A stretch of 35,037 nt of DNA, taken from contig JBKPNX010000124.1 of NCBI GenBank assembly GCA_046732855.1, forward strand, positions 1 to 35,037, in the 5' to 3' direction. How positions within the stretch are numbered: position 1 is the stretch's first letter; each line of letters begins with the position of its first letter. Under the pieces are notes generated by a model. It was not told where the DNA came from. It saw only the letters and a program-made list of their open reading frames with translations, and did no database searches. Made by a program: the position numbers and the translations under genes. The DNA comes from JBKPNX01 sp046732855 (GTDB lineage: Bacteria; Pseudomonadota; Alphaproteobacteria; Geminicoccales; Geminicoccaceae). Positions 8,712 to 16,619 of the stretch are shown here, in pieces.

Positions 8712-9020
8712 TCAGTTCGGGGGTTGCGCCGGCCTGATTTGCGGCGCACGCACCGGCTTCGCCATGCCGTAAAATACGGTCACGGCGTCCTTGGCGCTCG
8801 CCGCCCGGCCCGCCGAGGCGGTACCGAGGTCGGGCGTGCCCATCTGGTACAGCCAGAACCCGGCGGCCTTCGCGAGCGGCGCCGATACCATGCTGCCGGC
8901 CACTGCCAAGGCGGCCGCACAGGCTGTGCGAACCAGCGCTGCCGCGGATAGGCCAATCCGATCCTCCGGACGCCGCCGCCAAGCTCCCGACTTCCTTCCG
9001 GCGGGGCCTGACAGGCTCAT
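8712..9020 (-). pseudogene. FadL-type transporter, N-terminal remnant
   Basis: An open frame of 102 codons starts at ATG 9020. Residues 30-60 form a signal peptide ending PLAKA, followed by the FadL N-terminal signature GFWLYQMGTPDLGTASAGRAA, in which the mature N-terminus and plug begin. Homology stops at about KDAVTVFYGM, after which the frame continues into unrelated residues and ends at 8712. The middle of the protein, about 280 residues, is missing. The C-terminal part is found at 7369-7690. An exported fragment of about 50 mature residues could still be made, but I expect no transport function. The 202 bases upstream (9021-9222) hold no gene I can support. Confidence 0.78.
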
Positions 9021-9222
9021 CGGATGGTGCGCTGCCGCGCCCAGTTCCGGCGTAGCGCGCCACCGAAGCTGCGCCGGGTGCCGAACTCGAGTGGCCGCCT
9101 GATGTATTTGACAGGCTTTATTGGCTCTACCGGGAGCCGCGGGTCTGATCTCGGGCGCGACCGTGCGCTGGCGCATGCTGCTACCTTTCCCAAGAATGCC
9201 CCCTGGGGCCGCGCCCCCGTGG

Positions 9223-11391
9223 TCATGCGGCCGGTGGCGGTTGGATCAGCTCCAGGCCCTGGCGCGCCGCGGCGGCGACCGCCTCCTCGCTCCCCGCGAC
9301 CTGCACGGTCGGAAAGGCGATCTTGATGCCGTTGGCATCGAACGCCTTCTTGATCATGGCGTAAGCCCGCCGCCGAATCACGAACTGCTCGCCCGGGCGG
9401 GTCATCATCTTCATGCTGATCTGGATCGCGAAGTCACCAAACTGCTCAACGCCCTGCATCTTGAGAGGCGCGATGATGTGCGGCGCGAACTCGGGATCCT
9501 GCGCCAGCTCCTTGCCGATCTGCTTGATCAGCGTCTTCACCTTGTCGAGATCGGTGTCGTAGGTGACGCCGACCTTCAGCTTCTCGATCACCCAGTCGCG
9601 GCTCATGTTCTGAATCGCGCCGAGCTCGCCGAACGGCACCGTGTAGAGTGGCCCGCGTTGGTGCCGCAGCTTGACCGAGCGCAAGCTGAAGGATTCGACC
9701 GTGCCCTTGTAGCTCCCGCTTTGGATGTATTCGCCGACCCGGAAGGCGTCGTCGAGCAGATAGAACATCCCGCTGATCACATCCTTGACCAAGGTCTGGG
9801 CGCCGAAGCCGATGGCGACGCCGACCACGCCCGCGCCGGCGATCAGCGGCCCGATCTCCACGCCGAGCGCCGAAAGCGCCATCATCGCCGCCATAACGAT
9901 CAGCACGACGAACAGAATGTTGCGCACGATCGGCAGCAAGGTGCGCAGGCGTGCGCGACGCCTGGCCTCGTCCGTGTTCGGGTGGCTTACGCCGTGCGCT
10001 TCCGCAAGCTTGCGGTCGATCGCTGCCTTCATCACGTGCCATGCGAAGTCGGCAAGAAGAAGGATCACGATCGCCTTCACGGCCCCGTGCACGACCCGGG
10101 TGAACAGCGTGTCGCCGGCGGTGAGAGCGCCGAGATCGACCTGCCAGGCGTGGGCCAGCAAAAGGGCGGCGCCAATAATGAGCGCGGCGCGTAAGCCGCG
10201 CTCGAAGCACACCGCGCGCACGCTCGGCGGGCCGGCTGCCGCTTCCACGCCCGGCGGACGCAGGATGTGATCGATCGAGCGCTGGGTGAAGCTGATCGCG
10301 GCGGGCAGGGCGCCGGCGACCACGGCGAGCCAGAACGCCGGCATCGCGCCCGCCACCCAAAGCGCCCAGAGCAGCAGGAAGTACCCCGAGAGCAGCACGT
10401 TGCGGGCGCCGCGGCCGAGCCCACGCCGGGCGGAGACCTGCTCGAGATCGCCTGGCGCGGCGGACGGTCGACGCCAGACCATCTCAAGCCCGATCCCGAG
10501 CAGGCCAAGCCCAAGCATGTAGGCGACGAGGTGGCGGGCGTCGGGCGAGAACCCGAGGGCGCTGAGCAAGACCAGCGTGACCCAGCCAAAGGCGAACCAC
10601 GCCACTAGCAGGCCAAGCCGCCGGTACCAGAACCGGGCGGCGGCCGTGCTCATCGGGATGATGCGAAACCGCTCGATGTCGTGATCGTACCTGCCGCCGG
10701 GCGCCAGGAGGACCCGGCCGATCACCAGCGCGAGCCGCACCGCCAGGAGCGCAAGCAGATAGCCGAGCACGATCTCCCTGAGCAGCGGCGGCCAGTGGAA
10801 GATGAGGAACGCGCCGACACTCCCGAGGGCAAAAGCGACTACGAGTCCGGTGTTGAACGCGAGCCGCGCGGCGACCGCGCGCAGCCGATCGCCAGCCGTG
10901 ACCAGGTTCAGATCGCTGATGCGCTTACTCGCCGCTTCCGTCATCCGCCAGAACAGCCATTCGGCGGCGAAGCCCAGCGCGACGAAGCCCCCCAGGAGCA
11001 GCAGGATTTCGATCAGGCCGCGCTCGTGCAGGTCGGCGGCCAGGGTCGCGGCGGCCTGCTCGAAATCGGCGGGCAGCATGGGAAACGTCGCCGCAAGCGA
11101 AGCGAAGTGCTGCTGGATCGCCTCGATCCGGGCGCCAAAGTACCCTTCGATCCTCGCCTTCTCGGATGGCGCGGCCGCCGTCGGGGCTTGGGTCGCGGTG
11201 CGTTGCGTCTGGAGCCAGTCGCGCACGGCCGGGTCGTCAAGCAATTCCAGAAACTCGCGGACCTGCGCTGGCTGGTCCGGGCTGGCTGCGGGTGGCGGGC
11301 TCTGAGCCACTGACGGTGCCGTCATGATCCCCGGCAGCAGAACCAGGGGGAGGAAGAATCTTCCGAGCGAATGTACGAGGCGAGAAATCAT
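9223..11391 (-). CDS. MscS-family mechanosensitive ion channel
   Basis: This 722-residue inner-membrane channel starts at ATG 11391, chosen because of the AGGAG eight bases upstream and because a signal peptide follows directly (cleavage near APSVAQ). A periplasmic helical region (about 40-110) precedes around ten membrane segments. The MscS pore helix GVVGVAIGFGAQTLVKD is at about residues 515-535, followed by FRVGEYIQSGSYKGTVESFSLRSVKLRH. The C-terminal soluble vestibule ends in a short Ala/Pro tail. It has the same layout as the channel at 3905-6328 but is clearly divergent from it. It lies 98 bases downstream of the large arylsulfatase, in the same direction. Role by family: tension-gated solute release. 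Confidence 0.93.
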   Translation of the reverse strand: MISRLVHSLGRFFLPLVLLPGIMTAPSVAQSPPPAASPDQPAQVREFLELLDDPAVRDWLQTQRTATQAPTAAAPSEKARIEGYFGARIEAIQQHFASLAATFPMLPADFEQAAATLAADLHERGLIEILLLLGGFVALGFAAEWLFWRMTEAASKRISDLNLVTAGDRLRAVAARLAFNTGLVVAFALGSVGAFLIFHWPPLLREIVLGYLLALLAVRLALVIGRVLLAPGGRYDHDIERFRIIPMSTAAARFWYRRLGLLVAWFAFGWVTLVLLSALGFSPDARHLVAYMLGLGLLGIGLEMVWRRPSAAPGDLEQVSARRGLGRGARNVLLSGYFLLLWALWVAGAMPAFWLAVVAGALPAAISFTQRSIDHILRPPGVEAAAGPPSVRAVCFERGLRAALIIGAALLLAHAWQVDLGALTAGDTLFTRVVHGAVKAIVILLLADFAWHVMKAAIDRKLAEAHGVSHPNTDEARRRARLRTLLPIVRNILFVVLIVMAAMMALSALGVEIGPLIAGAGVVGVAIGFGAQTLVKDVISGMFYLLDDAFRVGEYIQSGSYKGTVESFSLRSVKLRHQRGPLYTVPFGELGAIQNMSRDWVIEKLKVGVTYDTDLDKVKTLIKQIGKELAQDPEFAPHIIAPLKMQGVEQFGDFAIQISMKMMTRPGEQFVIRRRAYAMIKKAFDANGIKIAFPTVQVAGSEEAVAAAARQGLELIQPPPAA

Positions 11392-11489
11392 GGCGATTGC
11401 TCCTACGTCGCCGCCGCGTCCCGGCGCACCCACGTCTTTGGTCAAGACGGGCAGCCGCTTCTCGCGGTCGCCTGCCGTGACCGTTGCGC

Positions 11490-14000
11490 CTACTCGCTTG
11501 TCTTGTTGTTGCGCTGCGCTTGCGCAAGCCGCTTCTCGTCTTCAGGCGTCAGCTTCGGCCGATCGATGCTGATCGTGAGTTTCGCCAGCTTGCCCGTGAA
11601 AGCGAACGGCACCTGGTAGTCTTTATCGTCCACCGGCGTGCCGGTGTCGGCGCCGACATCGAAGGTCTCGTCCCACTGCAGGATCAGCGGCACGGTGTGC
11701 TCCATCTTCTGAGTCGCGACCTCCCTACCATCGACCTTGAGCACTCCGCTGCCGCCCTGGCCGATGCCGCTAAGATTGTTGAAGGCCATGGTAGCGAAGC
11801 CGAGCCCGTCGTACTTGAAGTCGAACTCCAGCGTGTGCCTGCCGGGCGTGAGCGCCTCCGGGCCTTCCCAGCGGACCCGCTTGAGATCGACCAGGTTCCA
11901 GGTGAAGACGGGCTTGCCCTTGAGTAAATAGAACCCGAAGCCGCCGAACCGGCCCCCCTCGGTCAGCAACACGCCGTCCGCGCCGCCCTGCGGGATCTCG
12001 ACCTCCGCTGAGATGGTATAGGAGGTGTTGAGGATGCTCGGAGCGTCGCCGTGCGGTATCCCGGTCAGCTGGCCGGAGTAGGTGAACTCCGTCCTGCCCG
12101 CAGTGAGGTTGGGCCGGGGCGCGACGAGACGCGTCGCCACGGAGGCATCGAGCGGGAGGACCTGATACTTCGCCGCCTCGACCCAGAACAGCTCCTGCAT
12201 GTTCCTCAGCTTGTCGGGCTGGGACGCCGCGAGATCCTTGCTCTGGGTCCAGTCGGTGGTGAGGTCATACAGCTGCCATTTGAAGGCGTTCGCCGGGTCC
12301 TCCACGGCGGCACCGACGATCTCCCAGGGCGGCCGGATCGGCGTGGTGCTGGCGATCCAGCCTTCGTGATAGAGCGCCCGGTCGCTCATCATCTCGAAAT
12401 ACTGAGTGCGGTGCGTCGACGCCGCTTCCGCGTTGGCCTGATCGAACGTGTAGGCCATGCTGACACCCTCGATCGGCTTCTGCGCGACCCCGTTGACCAT
12501 GTTGGGCGCCCGGATGCCGGTGACCTCGAGGAGCGTCGGCACGATGTCGATGACGTGGTGGAACTGGTTGCGGATACCGCCGGCGTCCTTGATGTGCCCA
12601 GGCCAGGCGATCGCCACCCCCTGCCGCGTCCCGCCGAAATGCGAGGCGATCTGCTTGGTCCACTTGAAGGGAGTGTCGAACGCCCAGGACCACGCGACCG
12701 ACATGTGCGGGTAGGTCTCGTCGGAGCCCCAGACGTCATAGAAGTACTTCAGCTGGTCTTCGACCGGGACGTTGACGCCGTTGAAGGACGCTACCTCGTT
12801 CGGCGTGCCTATCAGCGTACCCTCGGCGCTCGAGCCGTTGTCGCCGCTGATGTAGATGATTAGCGTGTTGTCGAGCTCGCCCAGGTCCTCGACCGCCTGG
12901 ATCACCCGGCCGATCTCATGGTCGGTGTAGGCTAGGTAGGCGGCATAGACGTCCGCTTGGCGGATGAACATCTTCTTCTCGTCGGGCGTGAGCGCGTCCC
13001 AGCTCTTTAGCAGGTCATCGGGCCAGGGCGTGAGCTCGGCGTCCTGCGGGATGACGCCGAGCTTCTTCTGATTGGCGAAGATCTGGTCGCGCAAGGCGTT
13101 CCAGCCCTGGTCGAACAGATGCATGTCGCTGATCTTCTCGATCCACTCCGGCGTCGGATGGTGCGGCGCGTGGGTGCCGCCAGGCACGTAGTAGAGGAAG
13201 AACGGTTTGTCCGGCGCGATGTCGTCGAGCTGCCTCAGCCAGTGAATGGCGTCGTCCGCCATCGCGGTCGTCAGGTTCCAGCGCGGCTTGCCGACGTAGG
13301 GATAGATCGGCGTGGTGTTGCGGAACAGGTTCGGCTGCCACTGGCTGGTATCGCCGCCAACGAAACCGTAGAAATACTCAAAACCCATCCCGGTCGGCCA
13401 TTGGTCGAACGGCCCGACTTGGCTCGCCTGGAAATCCGGCGTGTTGTGATCCTTGCCGAACCACGACGTACCATAGCCGTTCTGCTTCAGGATCTCGCCG
13501 ATCGTCGCCGTGTCCCTGGGGATGATGCTGTTGTAGCCCGGGAAGCCCGTCGACTGCTCCGCGATCACCCCAAAGCCAGCGGAGTGGTGGTTGCGGCCGG
13601 TGATCAGCGCCGCCCTGGTCGGCGAGCAGAGCGCCGTGGAATGGAACTGCGTGTAGCGCAGCCCCAGCTGCGCGATCCGGTCGAGCGCCGGCGTCGGGAT
13701 CACGCCACCGAACGTGCTGGGCGCGCCGAAGCCGACGTCGTCGGTCATGATCAGCAAGATGTTCGGGGCATCCTTGGGCGGCGTGACGCGCGGCGGCCAC
13801 CACGTTTTGGACTGAGCGGCATTCAGGTTGATCTCGCCGCCGAACGGCAGCGCCGGCGCGGGCAACACCTCGCCCTCGATCGTCTGCGTCGCGCTGGGCG
13901 AGCCCGGCGTCCCGGTGATCTGCTGGGCCAGCGCCGGAATCGCGGGCGCGAGCACGCCCGCGATCAAGGTAAAACCCACAACGATCGGCAGTCGCCTCAT
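11490..14000 (-). CDS. Large arylsulfatase with C-terminal beta-sandwich
   Basis: This 836-residue periplasmic enzyme has a signal peptide ending ALA-QQ (about residue 26). The sulfatase domain starts at PNILLIMTDDVG, where D87 and D88 would bind calcium. The formylglycine motif is canonical: C125-S-P-T-R129, followed by AALITGR. Other catalytic-site blocks are GKDHNTPD, GTHAPHHP and SGDNGSS. After about residue 600 comes a beta-sandwich region (YTISAEVEIPQGGADGVLL and following), as in long alkylsulfatase/arylsulfatase relatives of about 780-850 residues. It hydrolyses sulfate esters once Cys125 is converted to formylglycine; the substrate is unknown. The ATG at 14000 follows AGAGGACC; an upstream in-frame start at 14039 lacks a ribosome site. 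A palindromic repeat separates it from the DUF4410 gene. Confidence 0.93.
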   Translation of the reverse strand: MRRLPIVVGFTLIAGVLAPAIPALAQQITGTPGSPSATQTIEGEVLPAPALPFGGEINLNAAQSKTWWPPRVTPPKDAPNILLIMTDDVGFGAPSTFGGVIPTPALDRIAQLGLRYTQFHSTALCSPTRAALITGRNHHSAGFGVIAEQSTGFPGYNSIIPRDTATIGEILKQNGYGTSWFGKDHNTPDFQASQVGPFDQWPTGMGFEYFYGFVGGDTSQWQPNLFRNTTPIYPYVGKPRWNLTTAMADDAIHWLRQLDDIAPDKPFFLYYVPGGTHAPHHPTPEWIEKISDMHLFDQGWNALRDQIFANQKKLGVIPQDAELTPWPDDLLKSWDALTPDEKKMFIRQADVYAAYLAYTDHEIGRVIQAVEDLGELDNTLIIYISGDNGSSAEGTLIGTPNEVASFNGVNVPVEDQLKYFYDVWGSDETYPHMSVAWSWAFDTPFKWTKQIASHFGGTRQGVAIAWPGHIKDAGGIRNQFHHVIDIVPTLLEVTGIRAPNMVNGVAQKPIEGVSMAYTFDQANAEAASTHRTQYFEMMSDRALYHEGWIASTTPIRPPWEIVGAAVEDPANAFKWQLYDLTTDWTQSKDLAASQPDKLRNMQELFWVEAAKYQVLPLDASVATRLVAPRPNLTAGRTEFTYSGQLTGIPHGDAPSILNTSYTISAEVEIPQGGADGVLLTEGGRFGGFGFYLLKGKPVFTWNLVDLKRVRWEGPEALTPGRHTLEFDFKYDGLGFATMAFNNLSGIGQGGSGVLKVDGREVATQKMEHTVPLILQWDETFDVGADTGTPVDDKDYQVPFAFTGKLAKLTISIDRPKLTPEDEKRLAQAQRNNKTSE

Positions 14001-14064
14001 GGTCGGTCCTCTTTCATCTTCCGGGCTGGCTGGTGCCAAGCCGTGAGTTCGTGGTCCGTGCTTT

Positions 14065-14154
14065 CGTCATCGCGCGACCGCGCAGCGGTCGTGGCGATCC
14101 AGCCAATTTCGGCTCCGCTGGATTGCTTCGCGCCTTCGGGCGCTCGCAATGACG
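14065..14154. repeat. Palindromic interspersed repeat, CGTCATTGCGAG type
   Basis: The ends are inverted copies: the left begins CGTCATCGCGCGACC and the right, read on the minus strand, begins CGTCATTGCGAGCGCC. Each arm carries its own perfect small hairpin (GACCGC-GCA-GCGGTC and GCGCC-TTCG-GGCGC), and both arms include a CAATCCAG/CGATCCAG core, so the single strand would fold as a cloverleaf. From memory, elements with these ends are abundant between genes in Bradyrhizobium and Rhodopseudomonas. It may act as a mild terminator or mRNA stabiliser between the DUF4410 and sulfatase genes. Confidence 0.8.
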
Positions 14155-14191
14155 ACTCACACGCATGGATCGGTCGTGGCGCGCGTGAGCG

Positions 14192-14968
14192 CTAGCGCCC
14201 GATCCAGCCCTGCTGGGTGAACAGGCTCGAGAGCTGCTTGGCGATGCCCTTGGCCGCGCGGTCGGCGTCGGCGACCACGGTGTCGCTCAGCGTCTCGCTC
14301 GCCACCTGCACGCCGCCGCTGACCAGCGTCGACACCAGCAGGTGCCCGGTCAGCGCGCCGGCGCCCATGGTCTCGGCCATTCCCGGGGTCAGGCCACTCT
14401 TGGCGTCGACCTGGATGGTATCGATCAGCTTGCTCGAGTCGGGCGTAAGCTCCAGCACCTGGACCTGCGCCTGCACGTCGCTGCGCCCGGCGCCGAGCCC
14501 GATGACCACCCGCTCCGCCTCGTTGCCCTCGTCGATCGACACCAGCTGGCCGGAGATCAACACGGCGTTCTGAACGCCTGACGGCAGCCCGCGGCCGCGC
14601 TGCGCCTGGAGGCCCATGTCGCGGATCTCGGTGACGAGATTGTTCGCGATCGCCTCGACGACCTGATGGCCCACCTGCAATTCCTGCTGGCTTCGCGGCG
14701 TGCTCCTGCCGCTTACGATGCTCTTCACCTCCCCGGTCAGGCCCTCGTTCAGGCTCACCTCGGACGGCGAGATGGCGAAGGTGTCGACCACGACGACTGC
14801 CGGCCGCGGCAGCATCTCGCTGGTCTGGACCTCGCTCTCGGTCGAGGTGCAGCCGCCGACCCAAATCAGCCCAAGGAGCGCCGCCGCTCCGAGCGCAGCT
14901 TTGGCCGCGCCAGCGCTCCTGCGGCGTCCTGGGTAAACGTGGCCAGCCATGGCATCAGGGATATTCAT
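14192..14968 (-). CDS. DUF4410 lipoprotein, copy 2
   Basis: This is a 258-residue lipoprotein. I place the start at ATG 14968, which has an ideal AAGGAGG site six bases upstream; a longer in-frame extension to 15145 has no such site. The signal region (GAAALLGLIWVGGC) gives a lipobox ending at Cys40. The mature domain shares with copy 1 (6486-7277) the blocks LPRPAVVVVDTFA, VTEIRDMGLQAQRG, QLVSIDEGN, GLGAGRSDVQAQVQV, SGLTPGMAETMGAGALTGHL and DADRAAKGIAKQLSSLF. It follows the DUF1254 gene and precedes the large sulfatase. Function of DUF4410 proteins is unknown; the two copies might be alternative partners of neighbouring sulfatase or transport proteins, but nothing in the sequence proves it. 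Confidence 0.92.
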   Translation of the reverse strand: MNIPDAMAGHVYPGRRRSAGAAKAALGAAALLGLIWVGGCTSTESEVQTSEMLPRPAVVVVDTFAISPSEVSLNEGLTGEVKSIVSGRSTPRSQQELQVGHQVVEAIANNLVTEIRDMGLQAQRGRGLPSGVQNAVLISGQLVSIDEGNEAERVVIGLGAGRSDVQAQVQVLELTPDSSKLIDTIQVDAKSGLTPGMAETMGAGALTGHLLVSTLVSGGVQVASETLSDTVVADADRAAKGIAKQLSSLFTQQGWIGR

Positions 14969-15149
14969 CGGTTCCTCCTTGTGCTTCGTTGTGATCATGT
15001 CTTCAGTAATGGCGATCGAGCTCGTGGCCCTCACCATTCTCCCGTTACAGCACTGGCCGGTCCGAGTAGCCAAGGCCGTCGCCAGCCAGCGCATGGGTCG
15101 CTTCGGCCTCACGTTGGGCCCGCGCTGATTTCGTCCTTGGCCCACCTGC

Positions 15150-16619
15150 TCATTGAGTCTGAAGGAACGACGGCGCCTGGACCTTCGTGACCGGCGGCGG
15201 GTTCCACTTGCCGGTCAGCGCGTCGCTCCTCGGAGCGTAGAGGCGCATGGTCAGGTTGAAGGGGCCGGTCGGCGCGGGCAGCCAGTTCGCCTCCTTGTCG
15301 GCGCCCGGGCTCTGGTTCTGGAAATAGAGGTCAAGCGAGCCGTCGGAGTTGTACGCGAACGGCATCCAGCTGCTGACCGCAAAGCGGTTCAGGCCGTTTG
15401 CGACCTGATAGCCTTCCTGATCGTACAGCGTGATCGACCAGAACGCGTCCACGGGCGGCAAGGTATCCTGGTCGAAGTGGATCGTGTAGCTGCTCGTGCC
15501 GTCGAGCGGGCGGCCGTCCTTGTCGCCGATGTTGAGCGGATAGATCGCGTCCTCGGGCAGGTTCGCGCCAAGTCCGAGCTGGGCGACGATCGCGCGCTTG
15601 AGGTAGTAGTTGCCGTACACCCCCATCGTGTCGGTGTTCATCGACCAGCCGTTCGCGACGCGTGCCAGCGTCGGCACCTTCCACGCCATCAGCTTCTGCG
15701 CTTCGCCAGGCGCATTCTCGAGCGCCTTCTGGACGGTCGGATCTGCCCTGCCGAGGTCGAAGCTCTTGCCGGGCTCGAAGCCGATCCGCTGCAGCCGCGC
15801 GATGATCGGCTGATCCGTGATCTGCGGCGGGTGCAGCTTCATGAGCTCGGCGGCATAAGCGAAGTACTCCGCGGCCGGCATCCGGTCGACCTGGAGCTTC
15901 GGCGGGGTCTTCATGTCGATCTTCGGGTCGATCTTGACCGCGACCGGCTCGGGCGTCTGGCCCCAGCGCGACAGCGGCGTGATTTTGAAGCCGGCCTGGA
16001 TCTTGTGGACGGCATCGTAATCCGACGGGCCATCGGTCTTGGTGCGGCCGATGATCCAGACGTATGGCGTGGGCGCGTCGATCCCCTGAACGCCCTCGGG
16101 CAGCTTGGATTGGGCAAGATGCCAGCCGGGCGGAATGATCGCGAAGTTGCCGGCCTGCGTGCCCGTGGTCCGCCAGCCGGGCGACGCGAACACGTTGGTC
16201 CACATGTCAAGCATCGGCAGGAGGTAGTAGCGGCCGCCCGTGTCGGGCACCGAGACGATCACGGGTTCCTCGGTGAGGTCAAGCCATGCGCTGGAATAGA
16301 GCGTGTCGAAGTTGGGCCGGACGACGGCCTTCATGTCGGCGGTCGGGTAGGCCGGGATGTTGGCGAACGTGTTTGGAGGACCGCCGAGGCCTTTGCCCGG
16401 CTCGACGTTGGTGAGCTGCCTGCGCGTCAGATCCATGGTGATGAGCGGATAGAAGTACAGGTAGGCGTCGACGCCGATCGCGTGCGCCTCATCAGGACTG
16501 ACCTCGGCCGCCGCGGCTGGGACCCAAGTCGTCAGAAAAATCGACAGCGCCAAGCTGGCCGCGCCGCGGGCCACGGTGTGTCTCAAAGTCACCTGAGTGC
16601 CTCCATTCAGCTGTGTCAT
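15150..16619 (-). CDS. DUF1254/DUF1214 periplasmic protein
   Basis: This 489-residue exported protein has a signal peptide ending PAAAA (about residue 38). DUF1254 occupies about 45-170 with the usual blocks DAYLYFYPLITMDLTRRQ, NTFANIPAYP, VVRPNFDTLYSSAWLDL and GRYYLLPMLDMWTNVFASPG. DUF1214 occupies about 380-480 and includes the motif PPVDAFWSITLYD and an NxxxRFAVSS segment. Both domains are normally found together, and proteins of this type are often placed beside sulfatase or redox genes; the biochemical role is unknown. The ATG overlaps the TGA of the multihaem cytochrome gene (ATGA at 16616-16619), so the two are translationally coupled and probably function together. Confidence 0.93.
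   Translation of the reverse strand: MTQLNGGTQVTLRHTVARGAASLALSIFLTTWVPAAAAEVSPDEAHAIGVDAYLYFYPLITMDLTRRQLTNVEPGKGLGGPPNTFANIPAYPTADMKAVVRPNFDTLYSSAWLDLTEEPVIVSVPDTGGRYYLLPMLDMWTNVFASPGWRTTGTQAGNFAIIPPGWHLAQSKLPEGVQGIDAPTPYVWIIGRTKTDGPSDYDAVHKIQAGFKITPLSRWGQTPEPVAVKIDPKIDMKTPPKLQVDRMPAAEYFAYAAELMKLHPPQITDQPIIARLQRIGFEPGKSFDLGRADPTVQKALENAPGEAQKLMAWKVPTLARVANGWSMNTDTMGVYGNYYLKRAIVAQLGLGANLPEDAIYPLNIGDKDGRPLDGTSSYTIHFDQDTLPPVDAFWSITLYDQEGYQVANGLNRFAVSSWMPFAYNSDGSLDLYFQNQSPGADKEANWLPAPTGPFNLTMRLYAPRSDALTGKWNPPPVTKVQAPSFLQTQ

Noticed and set aside
9107..9112. TTGACA on the plus strand, a possible -35 box
   Set aside because: No matching -10 box follows at the right distance and no plus-strand gene lies downstream.
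14969..15149. Extension of the DUF4410 copy 2 frame up to 15145
   Set aside because: The added 59 residues have no signal-peptide character, and the inner ATG at 14968 has an ideal ribosome site and leads straight into the lipoprotein signal.
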